From NCBI RefSeq assembly GCF_003323745.1, contig NZ_QOIL01000003.1, positions 372,001 through 436,000 of the forward strand: a DNA stretch of 64,000 nucleotides, given 5' to 3'. The notes beneath the pieces were generated by a model, which saw only the letters and a program-made list of their open reading frames with translations, had not been told where the DNA came from and did no database searches. The translations under genes and the position numbers were made by a program. Below are positions 38,493-47,756 of the stretch, one piece after another (within the stretch, counting starts at the first letter, position 1; each line of letters starts with the position of its first letter). This stretch comes from Sphaerisporangium album (lineage in GTDB: Bacteria; Actinomycetota; Actinomycetes; Streptosporangiales; Streptosporangiaceae).

Positions 38493-41400
38493 TTGCAGTT
38501 CAAGGTGCTCGGACCGGTCGAAGCCGGCGACGGTACGCGCTCGGTCCCGGTCGGCGGGTGGAAGCAGAGGACGTTGCTGGGGGCACTCCTCGCCAAGCCG
38601 AACACCGCCGTGTCCACCGAAAAGCTGATCGACGAACTCTGGGCGGACGCCGAACCGCCGATCTCGGCCGCGGACAACCTGCGTCTCTACATCTACCGGA
38701 TCCGCCGCGCGCTCAGAGACCCGCAGCGCATCCTTTCCCAGCCACTCGGTTACTACCTGCTCGTCAAGAACGGTGAGCTGGACGCGGAGCGATTCGAGAA
38801 GCTCGTCCTCGAAGGGCGCCGCGCGCTCGACGCGGGCAACGTCACGCGCGCGGCGGAGGTCCTGCGGCACGCGCTGGACCTGTGGCGGGGACCGGCGTTC
38901 GCCGGGACGAGCGGCGCGGCCATCGTCGGGGCCGAGTCCGCGCGGCTGGACGAGCTGCGCCACGTGGCGCTGGAGATGCGCATCGAGGCTGATCTGCGGA
39001 TCAACCGCCACGCCGACCTGATCCCCGAGCTGACCCAGCTCACGACGGAGTTCCCGTTGCGCGAGCGCTTCCGGCTCCAGCTCATGCACGCCCTGTACCG
39101 CGCCGGCCGCCAGGCCGAGGCTCTGCGCGTCTACCAGGACACACGGCGGATGATGGTGACCCAGCTCGGTCTCGAACCCGGGCCGGAACTGCGCGCGCTG
39201 GAGAAGGCGATCCTGGATTCCGACGACGGGCCGGGCGAGGTCATGCGCGGCGACCCGGTCGTCCTCCAGAGGACGCCGGACGGGCGCGCCGAGCAGGACG
39301 AGCAGCCCTCCAGCCCCTGCCTGCTGCCGAGGGACACCCCCGATCTGACGGGCCGCGAAGAGCACGTCGACCACCTTTGCGACACGATCTTGTCCGATGA
39401 CGGGGGAAAGGGCGCCATCTTCACGATCGAGGGACGGGGAGGGGTCGGGAAGACCACGCTCGCCATCCACGTGGCGCATCGCCTGCAGAAGGTCTTCACC
39501 GGCGGCCAGCTCTACGTCGACCTCCACGGCGCGGAGCAGCGGCCGACCGAACCCGAGGAGGTCCTGGCACGGTTTCTGCGCGCCTTCGACGTGCCAGGAG
39601 ACCTCATCCCGGAAGGGCTGGACGAGCGCGCCGAGATGTACCGCGCGCAGCTCGCCGGCCGCCGCGCGATCATCGTCATGGACGACGCGGCGGACGAGGC
39701 GCAGGTACAGCCGCTGCTGCCCGGCGCGTCGAGCTGCGTGGTGCTGGTGACCAGTCGTACCAGGCTGGCCGGGCTCGGCGGCGCGTCCCTGATCGAGCTG
39801 GACACGCTGACCGACGCCCAGGCGGTCCACCTGATGGAGCGCCTGTGCGGCGGCGAGCGGGTGAACGCCGAGCCACAGGCCGCCGCCGAGCTGGTGCGGC
39901 TGTGCGGCGGGCTCCCGCTCGCTCTGCGCATCATCGGCGCCCGCCTGAAAGCCCGTCCCCACTGGTCGCTCGCCAGGATGGTCCAGAAACTGGCCGGCGA
40001 GCAGGGCCGGCTTGACGAACTCGCTCACGGCCAGCTCGACATCCGCGCCAGCCTCGCGCTGTCGTACAACGGTCTGGACGGCCGGGCCCGTTACCTGTTC
40101 CGTCTGCTCGGGCTGCTCGACGCGCCTGATTTCACCGACTGGGTGACCGCGTCCCTGCTCGACATGGACGTCACCCTCGCCAGCGACGTACTCGAGGCAC
40201 TGATAGACGCGCGCCTCGTGGACGTGACCGGCCGCGACGAGACCGGAAACCTGCGCTACCGGTTCCACGACCTCGTGCGGCTGTACGCCCGGGAGCGCGT
40301 CATGGCCGAGATCCCCGAGGCGGAGCGGACGGCCGCGACAGAGCGGATGCTGGGCGGCCTGCTGTCTTTGTGCGAGCACGCCCACACCAACCTGACCGGG
40401 GGAGAGCACCTGATCATCCACAGCGACGCGGCCCGGTGGCATCTCGACCGGTCGCTGATCGACCAGCTCGTGGCCGACCCTCTGGCCTGGTGCGAGAGTG
40501 AGCGGCAGAGCATCGTGGCGGGCGTCCGGCAGGCGGCGGAAGCGGGGGCCCACGAGTTCTCCTGGGACCTCGCCGTCACGGCGGCGCCGCTGTTCGAGGT
40601 GCGCAGGCACTACGACGAATGGCAGCTCACGCACGAGTACGCGCTCAGCGCCACCCGTAAGGCCGGGAACGTACGCGGCGAGGCCGCGGTGCTCACCGAG
40701 CTGGGGGAACTGCGCCTGGAGCAGAACCATTACGCCGACGCCACGACGCTGCTGAAGGCCGCGATGCAGGGGCACCTGCGGGCCGGGGACCGGCACGGGT
40801 ACGCGCTGGCCGTGCAGAAGATGGGGGTCGTCCAGCGGCTGGAGGGCGACTACGACGCGGCCCTCCGCAGTGCCCATGAGGCCCTCGGAATCCTGGACGA
40901 GGTCCACGACTGGACGAACAAGGCACTCACCCTGCGCCACGCCGGCCAGGTGGCGATGGAGCTCGGCCGCCTGGAGGAGGCCGCGGAGTACATGGACCAG
41001 GCCCTGTCCGCCGCCAAGGAGGCCGGCACCCGCCGGCTGTACGCACAGGTGTTGTACCGCATAGGCGAGCTGTGCCTGAGCCGGGGAGAGACCGGCCGCG
41101 CCGACCGGGAGTTCAACCGGGTCCTCGCCATCGTCACCGAGCTGGGCGATGTTCTCGGCACCGCTCACGTGCTGCACGGTCTCGGACGGGTGCGGCGCCT
41201 GCAGGGCCGCCGCGACGAGGCGGAAGAGATGCTCTCCAGGGCGGTCTCCCTGGCCAGGGAGACCAACGACCGCCTGCTCCTGGCGCAGGTGCTCATCAGC
41301 CGGGGCGAACTGGAAAGTCAGTGCGGCCGCCTGGACACCGCGGCGCTGGTGCTGGCCGAGGCGGCCATGATCTGCGTCGACATCAACGTGCCCGCGTGGC

Positions 41401-41594
41401 GGGCCAGGGCGCTCCACGCGCTGGGGGACGTGTTCTGGGCCCAGGACAACGGTGAGGAGGCTAGGAACGCCTGGTCTGAGGCGTCGGCTCTGGAGGCCGC
41501 CGCCGCGACGCGGCGAACCGCCCCGTACGGAGCGCGCGGGGAAGGAGGCCCGCCGTGCTCCCGGCTTCGGCCAGGAGCACTGCCAGCAGCATGA
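38493..41594 (+). CDS. SARP (AfsR-type) pathway regulator
   Basis: A 1033-residue transcription activator of the Streptomyces antibiotic regulatory protein class. It has an OmpR-like DNA-binding domain at residues 1-90 (MQFKVLGPVEAGDGTRSVPV), a bacterial transcriptional activation domain at about 95-245 (LQLMHALYRAGRQAEALRVY), an NB-ARC ATPase at about 285-560 (Walker A GRGGVGKTTLA with K320; later GGLPLALRIIGARL), and TPR repeats at about 690-980. The start is TTG, four bases after a GGGGGAGG ribosome site. The last 45 codons overlap the end of the convergent DMT transporter gene. It probably controls the biosynthetic genes to its right. Confidence 0.9.
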   Translation: MQFKVLGPVEAGDGTRSVPVGGWKQRTLLGALLAKPNTAVSTEKLIDELWADAEPPISAADNLRLYIYRIRRALRDPQRILSQPLGYYLLVKNGELDAERFEKLVLEGRRALDAGNVTRAAEVLRHALDLWRGPAFAGTSGAAIVGAESARLDELRHVALEMRIEADLRINRHADLIPELTQLTTEFPLRERFRLQLMHALYRAGRQAEALRVYQDTRRMMVTQLGLEPGPELRALEKAILDSDDGPGEVMRGDPVVLQRTPDGRAEQDEQPSSPCLLPRDTPDLTGREEHVDHLCDTILSDDGGKGAIFTIEGRGGVGKTTLAIHVAHRLQKVFTGGQLYVDLHGAEQRPTEPEEVLARFLRAFDVPGDLIPEGLDERAEMYRAQLAGRRAIIVMDDAADEAQVQPLLPGASSCVVLVTSRTRLAGLGGASLIELDTLTDAQAVHLMERLCGGERVNAEPQAAAELVRLCGGLPLALRIIGARLKARPHWSLARMVQKLAGEQGRLDELAHGQLDIRASLALSYNGLDGRARYLFRLLGLLDAPDFTDWVTASLLDMDVTLASDVLEALIDARLVDVTGRDETGNLRYRFHDLVRLYARERVMAEIPEAERTAATERMLGGLLSLCEHAHTNLTGGEHLIIHSDAARWHLDRSLIDQLVADPLAWCESERQSIVAGVRQAAEAGAHEFSWDLAVTAAPLFEVRRHYDEWQLTHEYALSATRKAGNVRGEAAVLTELGELRLEQNHYADATTLLKAAMQGHLRAGDRHGYALAVQKMGVVQRLEGDYDAALRSAHEALGILDEVHDWTNKALTLRHAGQVAMELGRLEEAAEYMDQALSAAKEAGTRRLYAQVLYRIGELCLSRGETGRADREFNRVLAIVTELGDVLGTAHVLHGLGRVRRLQGRRDEAEEMLSRAVSLARETNDRLLLAQVLISRGELESQCGRLDTAALVLAEAAMICVDINVPAWRARALHALGDVFWAQDNGEEARNAWSEASALEAAAATRRTAPYGARGEGGPPCSRLRPGALPAA

Positions 41595-42432
41595 TCCCGG
41601 CGCCGGCCCACCCTAGGGCGGTCAGGCGGTCGTCGGCGAGCCAGAAGCCGAACAGTCCCGCGAAGGCGGGTTCGGTGGCGAGGAGCAGGGACGCGCGCAC
41701 CGGCGAGGTGCGCTGTTGCGCGTAGGACTGGACGAAGTAGGCGACGGCGCTGGCCACCACCGCGGTGAAGGCGATGGCCCACCAGGTGCCGGTGTCCGCG
41801 GGCACCACCAGGTCGCCGGTCGCCACGGCGACGGCGAGCGCGGCGGTTCCGCAGACGCCGAGCTGCACGGCGACCAGGGGACCCACCGGAAAACGGCGGA
41901 TCGCCCGGTCGGTGACGATGATGTGCGCGGCGAAGGCCAGGCTGCACCCCAGCGTGAGCGCGTCACCGAACGGACGCCACGCGCCGCCGAACCCTGACAA
42001 GAGCAGGAGCCCGAACGCGGCCAGGACGATGCAGCCCCACACCCGGCCGCTGATGGCCTGACGCAGCAGAAGCCAGGCCAGGATCGGGGTGAAGACCACG
42101 TACAGCCCGGTGATGAACCCGGAGTTCGACGCGGTCGTGTGCGCGAGCCCGATCGTCTGGAAGGCGTACCCGCCGATCAGCAGGATGCCCAGCACCAGGC
42201 CGGCCCGCCAGCCCGCCGCGGGAAGCCGCCGCACGGCCCGGCCGTAGGGCACCAGCAGTACGGCCGCCGCCAGCAGGAACCGGAACGCGATGAACGACCA
42301 CGGGGGGATGTCGCGGATCGCGCCTTGGATCATGGTGAAGGTCAGGCCGAAACAGGCGGCCACACCGACGAGCCCGAGCTCGGCGGCACGTCTGTTCCAC
42401 GCCTCGGTCTGATGGCCGGCGACGGTGCTCAC
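41461..42432 (-). CDS. EamA/DMT family transporter
   Basis: A 323-residue integral-membrane protein of the drug/metabolite transporter superfamily with about ten helices arranged as two EamA repeats (LGLVGVAACFGLTFTMIQGA ... and LGCSLAFAAHIIVTDRAIRR ...). The typical AYFVQSYAQQRTSPVRASLL and LLLATEPAFAGLFGFWLADD motifs of the second half are present. Such proteins usually export amino acids or small metabolites. The GTG at 42432 is preferred, with GAAGGGA upstream; an earlier ATG lacks a ribosome site. It follows the oxygenase gene on the same strand by 104 bases. Its stop lies 134 bases inside the convergent SARP gene. Confidence 0.85.
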   Translation of the reverse strand: MSTVAGHQTEAWNRRAAELGLVGVAACFGLTFTMIQGAIRDIPPWSFIAFRFLLAAAVLLVPYGRAVRRLPAAGWRAGLVLGILLIGGYAFQTIGLAHTTASNSGFITGLYVVFTPILAWLLLRQAISGRVWGCIVLAAFGLLLLSGFGGAWRPFGDALTLGCSLAFAAHIIVTDRAIRRFPVGPLVAVQLGVCGTAALAVAVATGDLVVPADTGTWWAIAFTAVVASAVAYFVQSYAQQRTSPVRASLLLATEPAFAGLFGFWLADDRLTALGWAGAGIMLLAVLLAEAGSTAGLLPRALRTGRFAASRRRPPEPTPQTRRS

Positions 42433-42536
42433 GCGGTTGGATCCCTTCGTCTTCCGGCTCCGCGTAGCGGCGTACGGGGCCGGGGTCGTCACTCGGGCGG
42501 TGGGTCGCATCGCGCGCCGCGGGCATCGCGGTGGGC

Positions 42537-44306
42537 TCAGACGGCGAACCGTGTCTCGACGACCCGACCCCCGAGGCGCCGGTCCGCGGCCGAGCCGATC
42601 GGGCTGCGGAGCACGCACATTCGCTGGAGCCATCGGTCGCGGCCGTCGTAGCGGGCCGTGAACTCCGACCGCGCGTGCACGGCCTTGCGGTTGTCCACGA
42701 TGAGCAGGTCCCCCGCGTCCAGCCGGACCCAGCGCTGGACCTTCCTCGTGGCGGCGGCCAGATTGCGCAGCGCCTCCTCGGCCTCCGGCGTGAGGCCGGT
42801 CATCAGGTCGAGGTCGAATGTCAGGTACGGGTCGTAGGGGTCTCCGGACAGGACGGGCAGCAGCGGGCCGTTGCCCTTGAGCCCATTGGCGCTACCGAAC
42901 GAGTAGTCGATGCCGGTGCGGTAGAGGGGCTCGAACAGGAGCCCGCGGTCGCGCAGCGACAGCTCGCGAAGGATCATGCGCACGCCGGCGCCGCTCGTCC
43001 TGGCGACCCGCTCGTGGTCCGGCCGGACGCAATAGAGGAGCACGTAGTCGGGCATGTGGGGGTGGAACGCGGTCTCGGTGTGGAAGTCGAGCATGGACGA
43101 CGAGCTCTCCGAGGACAGCTTCGTGGCGTTGTGGGGGGTGGGCGCGACGTTCTGGAAGATCTGCCCGTGCTTCTCCTGCCGGTAGGCGAAGGGGAAGCCG
43201 AGGGCGGCGCCGAAGGCGGCCAGCCACAGCTCGCTGAGCCAGGTCTCCTTCTCGACCCTCGTGCTCGGATTCGCCGGCGTCGCCGGCAGGAACGGGTCGG
43301 TGGGCATCCCCTTGACCAGCAGCACCCCGAAGTCGTTGGAGCGCAGGCGAAACCGCGTCACGGCCTGCCGGATCGGCCTTGGGATCTCGTGGTAGGCGAG
43401 CTCCGCCTCGGTGAGGAAGGTCGGTTCGTCCTCATACGGGTGGGGGAGCCGGCGGAAGGCGAGCTGCGAGAGCAGCCGGGCGAAGGGACGCGTGTCGATG
43501 CGGTGCGGGCCCGGCAGGTTCTCCAGATCCTCCTCGCGCCCTGAGCCGCAGGCCGCGTACCGGCGGTTGACGACGATGTCCCGGGCGGCCGAACGGACGG
43601 AGAGGGACGCGTCGGCCTTCACCAGCCACGCGACGAGACCGAGAAGAAGCTCGGCGTTCGACTCGCGGCCGAGGAACGGCAGGCACACCATCTCCCCGTT
43701 ACCGATCACCGCCAGACGGCCCTCGCCGACCGTCGCGGTCCCCGCGACCGTCACCCCGCCGAGCCGGAGGAGGGGGGTGAGCGCGCCGCCGTCGTCGGCG
43801 ATCCCACGGGGGCGGTGCAGGAAGGCCCGCATGGACGGCCGCGCGACGGGGTGGCCCGGCTCGACGTCGAGCACGTGGTCCTGGGCGAGGATGTGGGACT
43901 CCGCCCGAGGCCGGGGGACGCCCAGCGGCGCCGGCTCCAGGCGCAGATGCGGGAAGGGCAGCGGGGACCCGTCCGCATCGTTCACGGGCGCGCCGGCCTC
44001 GCCGTCCCCGAAGAGGAGGACGGCGCCGCCGCCCTCCAGGAACCGCAGGACCGCGGCGGACTCGTCCCGCGTCCACCGGCTCGTCGAGTCGTGGGGCAGG
44101 ACGAGCAGGTCCAGTTCGGCCAGGGACTCCTCTCCCCACCCCTCCTCCAGGTCGGCCACCTCCGCGTCGAAGGTACCGCCGACGACGTCGGTCAGATGGC
44201 CCAGATAGCCGAATTCCGCGCATTCCTCGGGACGGTCGGCCAGATTCTTATCTCGCGCTGCGGTGACCCACCGTGTCGAATGCTTCAGATCGATGCCGAC
44301 GCGCAT
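42537..44306 (-). CDS. AsnO/VioC-like 2-oxoglutarate oxygenase fused to an amidotransferase-like domain
   Basis: A 589-residue two-domain protein. Residues 1-250 resemble a class I glutamine-amidotransferase-like or ThuA-like Rossmann domain (ELDLLVLPHDSTSRWTRDES, EGGGAVLLFGDGEAG) without an obvious catalytic cysteine. Residues about 290-589 are a clavaminate-synthase-like Fe(II)/2-oxoglutarate oxygenase: the iron site is H409-T-E411 (the H-x-E form used by clavaminate synthase, AsnO and VioC) and H544 in DNRKAVHARSEF, and the oxoglutarate-binding arginine is in the following RDRWLQR segment. Relatives hydroxylate arginine, asparagine or related amino acids at the beta or gamma carbon. The ATG at 44306 follows GGAG closely; an upstream ATG at 44324 is possible. 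Confidence 0.83.
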   Translation of the reverse strand: MRVGIDLKHSTRWVTAARDKNLADRPEECAEFGYLGHLTDVVGGTFDAEVADLEEGWGEESLAELDLLVLPHDSTSRWTRDESAAVLRFLEGGGAVLLFGDGEAGAPVNDADGSPLPFPHLRLEPAPLGVPRPRAESHILAQDHVLDVEPGHPVARPSMRAFLHRPRGIADDGGALTPLLRLGGVTVAGTATVGEGRLAVIGNGEMVCLPFLGRESNAELLLGLVAWLVKADASLSVRSAARDIVVNRRYAACGSGREEDLENLPGPHRIDTRPFARLLSQLAFRRLPHPYEDEPTFLTEAELAYHEIPRPIRQAVTRFRLRSNDFGVLLVKGMPTDPFLPATPANPSTRVEKETWLSELWLAAFGAALGFPFAYRQEKHGQIFQNVAPTPHNATKLSSESSSSMLDFHTETAFHPHMPDYVLLYCVRPDHERVARTSGAGVRMILRELSLRDRGLLFEPLYRTGIDYSFGSANGLKGNGPLLPVLSGDPYDPYLTFDLDLMTGLTPEAEEALRNLAAATRKVQRWVRLDAGDLLIVDNRKAVHARSEFTARYDGRDRWLQRMCVLRSPIGSAADRRLGGRVVETRFAV

Positions 44307-44414
44307 GCTCCAGACACCTTTCATGAGATGACGTTGGATTACCTTCCGCGAAGCGACTCGGTCGGCAGGCCGCTTTGCGAGGCTGCCAGACAGTAACATC
44401 GAGCGCAGTATGGC

Positions 44415-44437
44415 TTGGTATACGAGCCGTATACCAA
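44415..44437. promoter_or_regulatory. 23-base palindromic operator in a divergent promoter region
   Basis: A perfect inverted repeat TTGGTATACG - AGC - CGTATACCAA. It lies 109 bases upstream of the leftward oxygenase gene and 99 bases upstream of the rightward nucleotidyltransferase-like gene, so one repressor bound here could control both. The core GTATAC resembles GntR-family sites. No GntR gene is in the window. Confidence 0.65.
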
Positions 44438-44535
44438 GATATGCGCCCGAAGCCCTGTCAACTTTCCGGATCGCTGACACGGTGAGACCGGGGCCGATCA
44501 CGAGACGGTTCCGCGGCGACGGCGAGGCGGTGGTG

Positions 44536-45315
44536 ATGGTCATTGAAGACGCTTACGTCATGGAGTCGCTGAGCGAGAACGGCTTGTTACCGGATGGCTG
44601 TGAATCGGTGTTCCTGAGCGGAACACTGATACGCGGCTGGGGCAACCCGAACAGCGATCTCAATATAACGATCATTACGCGAGAGCCCTGGACGTCCCCC
44701 GGCGCGGAATGCTCCTTCGTCGCGCTCGACCCGCCCACCGTCATAGGGGAGAAGCTGCATGTGGAGGGCAGGCGCTGGGACATCGAGTACTGGCAGGACT
44801 CGCAGGTGGAGCAGGCGATGGCGAAGCTCTCCCATGAGGCCTTCATGGGCGACCAGGCGGTCTGGAAGCTGCTCACCGAAGAAGAGTTCGCCTTCCTGGA
44901 GGGAATTCCGTACGCCGTCGCGGTCAGCGGCCCCGAATGGCTCGACAATCGCCGCCGGCAACAGCGGGAATCCGCCTACACGGCGATTCTCGTCTCGCGG
45001 TCACTCGACCACGCCGACGGATTCGCCGAGGAGGCGGACGGCGCCTGTGAGGCCGGCGACCTCGACAGTGCGGTGCTCGCCGCGCGTTCGGCGTTCGGTC
45101 ACGCGGTCGACGCGCTGCTCGCGGCGCACGGCGAGTTCGGGCATTCCCCGAAATGCCGAGCCCGGCGTTTCAGAGAGGCCCGCCCCTCCCTCCTCGCGTT
45201 CGACCGGTACTGGGAGGTCGAGACCATGCGCACTTTCGACCCCGCCAGGCCGGCCGGCTGGGTCCGTGAGGTGATCTCGCTTTGCCGGCGGATCTCCATG
45301 GAGGTGGAGGTTTAG
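44536..45315 (+). CDS. nucleotidyltransferase-like protein
   Basis: A 259-residue protein whose N-terminus has the pattern of DNA polymerase beta-type nucleotidyltransferases: VFLSGTLIRGWGNPNSDLNI at residues 25-44, where the family expects hG-S/T ... G ... SDxD. The first catalytic aspartate is present (D41) but the second is asparagine (N43), so metal catalysis may be lost. The C-terminal half is helical and resembles the HEPN-like or KNTase-type extension (SAFGHAVDALLAAHGEFGHS, then CRARRFREARPS). I choose the ATG at 44536 (GAGG about nine bases upstream) because the frame starting at 44410 reads through the palindromic operator. Its role is unknown; a resistance or tailoring function is possible. 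Confidence 0.6.
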   Translation: MVIEDAYVMESLSENGLLPDGCESVFLSGTLIRGWGNPNSDLNITIITREPWTSPGAECSFVALDPPTVIGEKLHVEGRRWDIEYWQDSQVEQAMAKLSHEAFMGDQAVWKLLTEEEFAFLEGIPYAVAVSGPEWLDNRRRQQRESAYTAILVSRSLDHADGFAEEADGACEAGDLDSAVLAARSAFGHAVDALLAAHGEFGHSPKCRARRFREARPSLLAFDRYWEVETMRTFDPARPAGWVREVISLCRRISMEVEV

Positions 45316-45336
45316 TCGTTCCGGCCTCGGCGGCCT

Positions 45337-46638
45337 TCAATAGGTCGACAGCAGATGGCGCAGGACTCGCACGCCGAAGCGCAGCGCGGACTCGGGCACG
45401 CGTTCGTCGACCCCGTGGAACATGGCCGCGAAATCGACCTCCGGCGGGAGCCGCAGGGGGACGAATCCATATCCGTGGATGCCCAGCCGGTGAAAGGTGC
45501 GGTTGTCTGTTCCGGCGGACAGGCAGTAGGGGACGACGCGTCCCCGCGGGTCCTCGACCTGAAGGGACGCCAACATGGCCTCGACCAGCGGCGTGTCGAA
45601 CGGGACCTCGACGGCGTCCTCGTCGTCGATGTGGCGGCTGGACACCCGAGGCCCCGCCAGCCGGTCCACCGTTTCGAGGAAGTCGTCCTTCAGCCCCGGG
45701 AGGAAACGCCCGTCGATCTCGGCCACGGCGATCTCCGGCACGACGTTCGTGGCGTACCCGGCGTGGAACCGCGTCGGGTTGGCCACGTGACGCAGTGAGG
45801 CGCCGATGAAGCGGGCGATCGGGCCGAGCTTGCCCAGCACGCCGTCGATGTCGTCCTCGTCGAACGGCACCTCGCAGGCCAGGCAGATCTCTCGTAACAT
45901 GCGGCGGGTCGTCGGGGTCAGCCGCTGTGGCCAGGTGTGGGCGCCTATCCGGCTCACGGCCGCCGCCAGCTCGGTCACCGCGTTGCCGGGGTGCGGCAGT
46001 GAGCCGTGGCCCGCCTGGCCCTCGACGGACATGCGGATCCAGGCCAGCCCCTTCTGCGCGGTCTCCACCAGGTAAAGCCGCAGGTCCGAGCCTATCGTCA
46101 GGGAGTAGCCGCCGACCTCGCCGATGGCCTCCGCGCATCCCTCGAACAGGCCGGGGTGTTCGCGCACGAGAAACCGCGCGCCGTGGTCTCCGCCGGTCTC
46201 CTCGTCGGCCAGCCAGGCGAAGACCAGATCGCGCCTCGGCCGGAGCCCGGTGCGCGCCATGTCACGCACGAGGGCGACCATCATCGCGTCCATGTGCTTC
46301 ATGTCGACGGCGCCGCGACCCCACACCCAGCCGTTGGCCACCTCTCCGGCGAACGGCGGCATCGTCCAGTCGCGGGGATCGGCGGGGACGACGTCCAGGT
46401 GCCCGTGCACGAGCAGCGCGGGAAGCCCGGGCGTCGTCCCGCTCACCCGCAGGATCACGTTCCCCCTGCGCGGCGAGCACTCCAGGTAGGTGGGGCTGAG
46501 CCCGGCCTCGCCCAGCCACTCCATGATCCGCTCGGCCGCCGCGCGCTCGCCGGGTCCGTCGCCGTCGCCGAGGTTGCTGGTGTCGATGCGGATGAGCTCG
46601 GCGCACATGCGGACGGTCTCGTCCTCAAGGAGCGTCAT
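45337..46638 (-). CDS. M20 family metallopeptidase (ArgE/DapE/CPG2-like)
   Basis: A 433-residue di-zinc amidohydrolase. The metal motifs are complete: LLVHGHLDVVPAD near residue 77, GRGAVDMKHMDA near 110, LADEETGGDHGA near 145, and the C-terminal HGVDERVP. A dimerisation domain interrupts the catalytic domain at about 190-310. Members remove acyl or peptide groups from amino acids, so it could trim a precursor or protective group of the cluster product, or serve catabolism. Its start overlaps the stop of the AsnC-type regulator gene by 14 bases, so both are one unit. Confidence 0.87.
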   Translation of the reverse strand: MTLLEDETVRMCAELIRIDTSNLGDGDGPGERAAAERIMEWLGEAGLSPTYLECSPRRGNVILRVSGTTPGLPALLVHGHLDVVPADPRDWTMPPFAGEVANGWVWGRGAVDMKHMDAMMVALVRDMARTGLRPRRDLVFAWLADEETGGDHGARFLVREHPGLFEGCAEAIGEVGGYSLTIGSDLRLYLVETAQKGLAWIRMSVEGQAGHGSLPHPGNAVTELAAAVSRIGAHTWPQRLTPTTRRMLREICLACEVPFDEDDIDGVLGKLGPIARFIGASLRHVANPTRFHAGYATNVVPEIAVAEIDGRFLPGLKDDFLETVDRLAGPRVSSRHIDDEDAVEVPFDTPLVEAMLASLQVEDPRGRVVPYCLSAGTDNRTFHRLGIHGYGFVPLRLPPEVDFAAMFHGVDERVPESALRFGVRVLRHLLSTY

Positions 46639-47644
46639 GCGGGCTCCTGGTGAGACGGCCGTCCTTCAGCAGGTGTCCGCGTTTGTAGGCGCGGGTGATG
46701 AACGCCATGTCCACGTCGACCACGTCAGGCAGCCCTCCGATGACCTGGGTGACGAATCTGTACAACCCCATCTCGTGGGCCAGGCAGACCTCGACCAGGA
46801 GGTCACGGCTGCCGGCGATGGCGGCGCAGTAGCGGACGCCCGGGTGGCGGGCGAGCGCCGTCCCCACCGCGTCCAGACCGGCGGGACGCACCTCCAGGCC
46901 GAGCTGGGCCTCCACGCGCAGGCCGAGCAGCGCGGGTTCGACCTCGACACGCGGGCGCACCACCCGCCGCTCCAGCGACCATGTCACCTTGCGGCGCGCG
47001 GTCGGCACCGAGATGCCGAGCTCGTCGGCGATCTGGGTGTAGCTCGCGCGGCCGTCGCGGACGAGGATCTCGGCCACATCCCGGTCGACGCCCCCGAAAT
47101 CGACCCGGTCCGGCAGCTCGGCGAGCGGTGGGACGACCAGGGCCCTGAGCCCGGCGACCTCCTCCTCGCCGAGCAGGGGCGCGTGCCAGTCGGCGACCGT
47201 GGTGAACGTCCTGAGCACCACCTGGGCTTCGGTGGCCCGCACCCCCGGGGTGGCCGGTATCTCGTCGGCGAGGATGCCGTGCAGATGCCGCAGGTGGTCG
47301 CTCCCGGAGGCGATGAGCTCGATCCACAGGTCGGCGGTCCCGGTGATCGCGAAGACCCCGCGCACGTCCGGCCGGGCGGCCAGGATGCCGGCCGTCGCGT
47401 CCACGGAGCCCGGCTCGGTGCTGACGCGAATGTGCACCGGGTTCCCGACGCCGCTGCGCAGATCGTCGTAGGCGGCGGTGATCCGGATGGCGTCGATGGC
47501 GAGCATGCGCTGCACGCGCCGCGCCACCGTGCGCTCGTGCTCCCCGAGCACCCGCGCCAGGTCTCCCCACGCGGCCCGGGGCGCGACCTGGAGCGCCGCG
47601 ACCAGGCGACGGTCCATTTCGTCGAGCATGTCCAAATCTAACAT
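46625..47644 (-). CDS. double AsnC/Lrp-type regulator
   Basis: A 339-residue regulator made of two AsnC/Lrp units in tandem, a form common in actinomycetes. The first helix-turn-helix is at residues 6-50 (LDEMDRRLVAALQVAPRAAW) and its sensor domain follows; the second is at about 170-215 (VDRDVAEILVRDGRASYTQI, then IADELGISVPTARRK), again with a RAM sensor domain. Lrp-type proteins sense amino acids. It is divergent from the MHS symporter gene, with 112 bases between the starts, and forms an operon with the M20 peptidase gene. The obvious targets are those flanking genes. Confidence 0.88.
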   Translation of the reverse strand: MLDLDMLDEMDRRLVAALQVAPRAAWGDLARVLGEHERTVARRVQRMLAIDAIRITAAYDDLRSGVGNPVHIRVSTEPGSVDATAGILAARPDVRGVFAITGTADLWIELIASGSDHLRHLHGILADEIPATPGVRATEAQVVLRTFTTVADWHAPLLGEEEVAGLRALVVPPLAELPDRVDFGGVDRDVAEILVRDGRASYTQIADELGISVPTARRKVTWSLERRVVRPRVEVEPALLGLRVEAQLGLEVRPAGLDAVGTALARHPGVRYCAAIAGSRDLLVEVCLAHEMGLYRFVTQVIGGLPDVVDVDMAFITRAYKRGHLLKDGRLTRSPHDAP

Positions 47645-47655
47645 TCACTGACCCA

Positions 47656-47685
47656 TTGAGACGGTTACGTGAATCTCACTATAGC
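47656..47685 (+). promoter_or_regulatory. promoter of the MHS symporter gene
   Basis: Rightward -35 TTGAGA (47656-47661), 18-base spacer, -10 TATAGC (47680-47685). The spacer contains GTGA-ATC-TCAC. It lies only 12 bases from the start of the divergent AsnC-type gene, so that regulator is well placed to act here. Confidence 0.45.
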
Positions 47686-47756
47686 TTGTTGCCTCGATAT
47701 GTCATCAGGCGCACACTTCTCAGCATGCGGTCAGACCCCAGACGAAGGAGGTAGCC

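Noticed and set aside
38337..41417. 1026-codon minus-strand frame opposite the SARP gene
   Set aside because: No motif; the plus strand has BTAD, NB-ARC and TPR features and a strong ribosome site.
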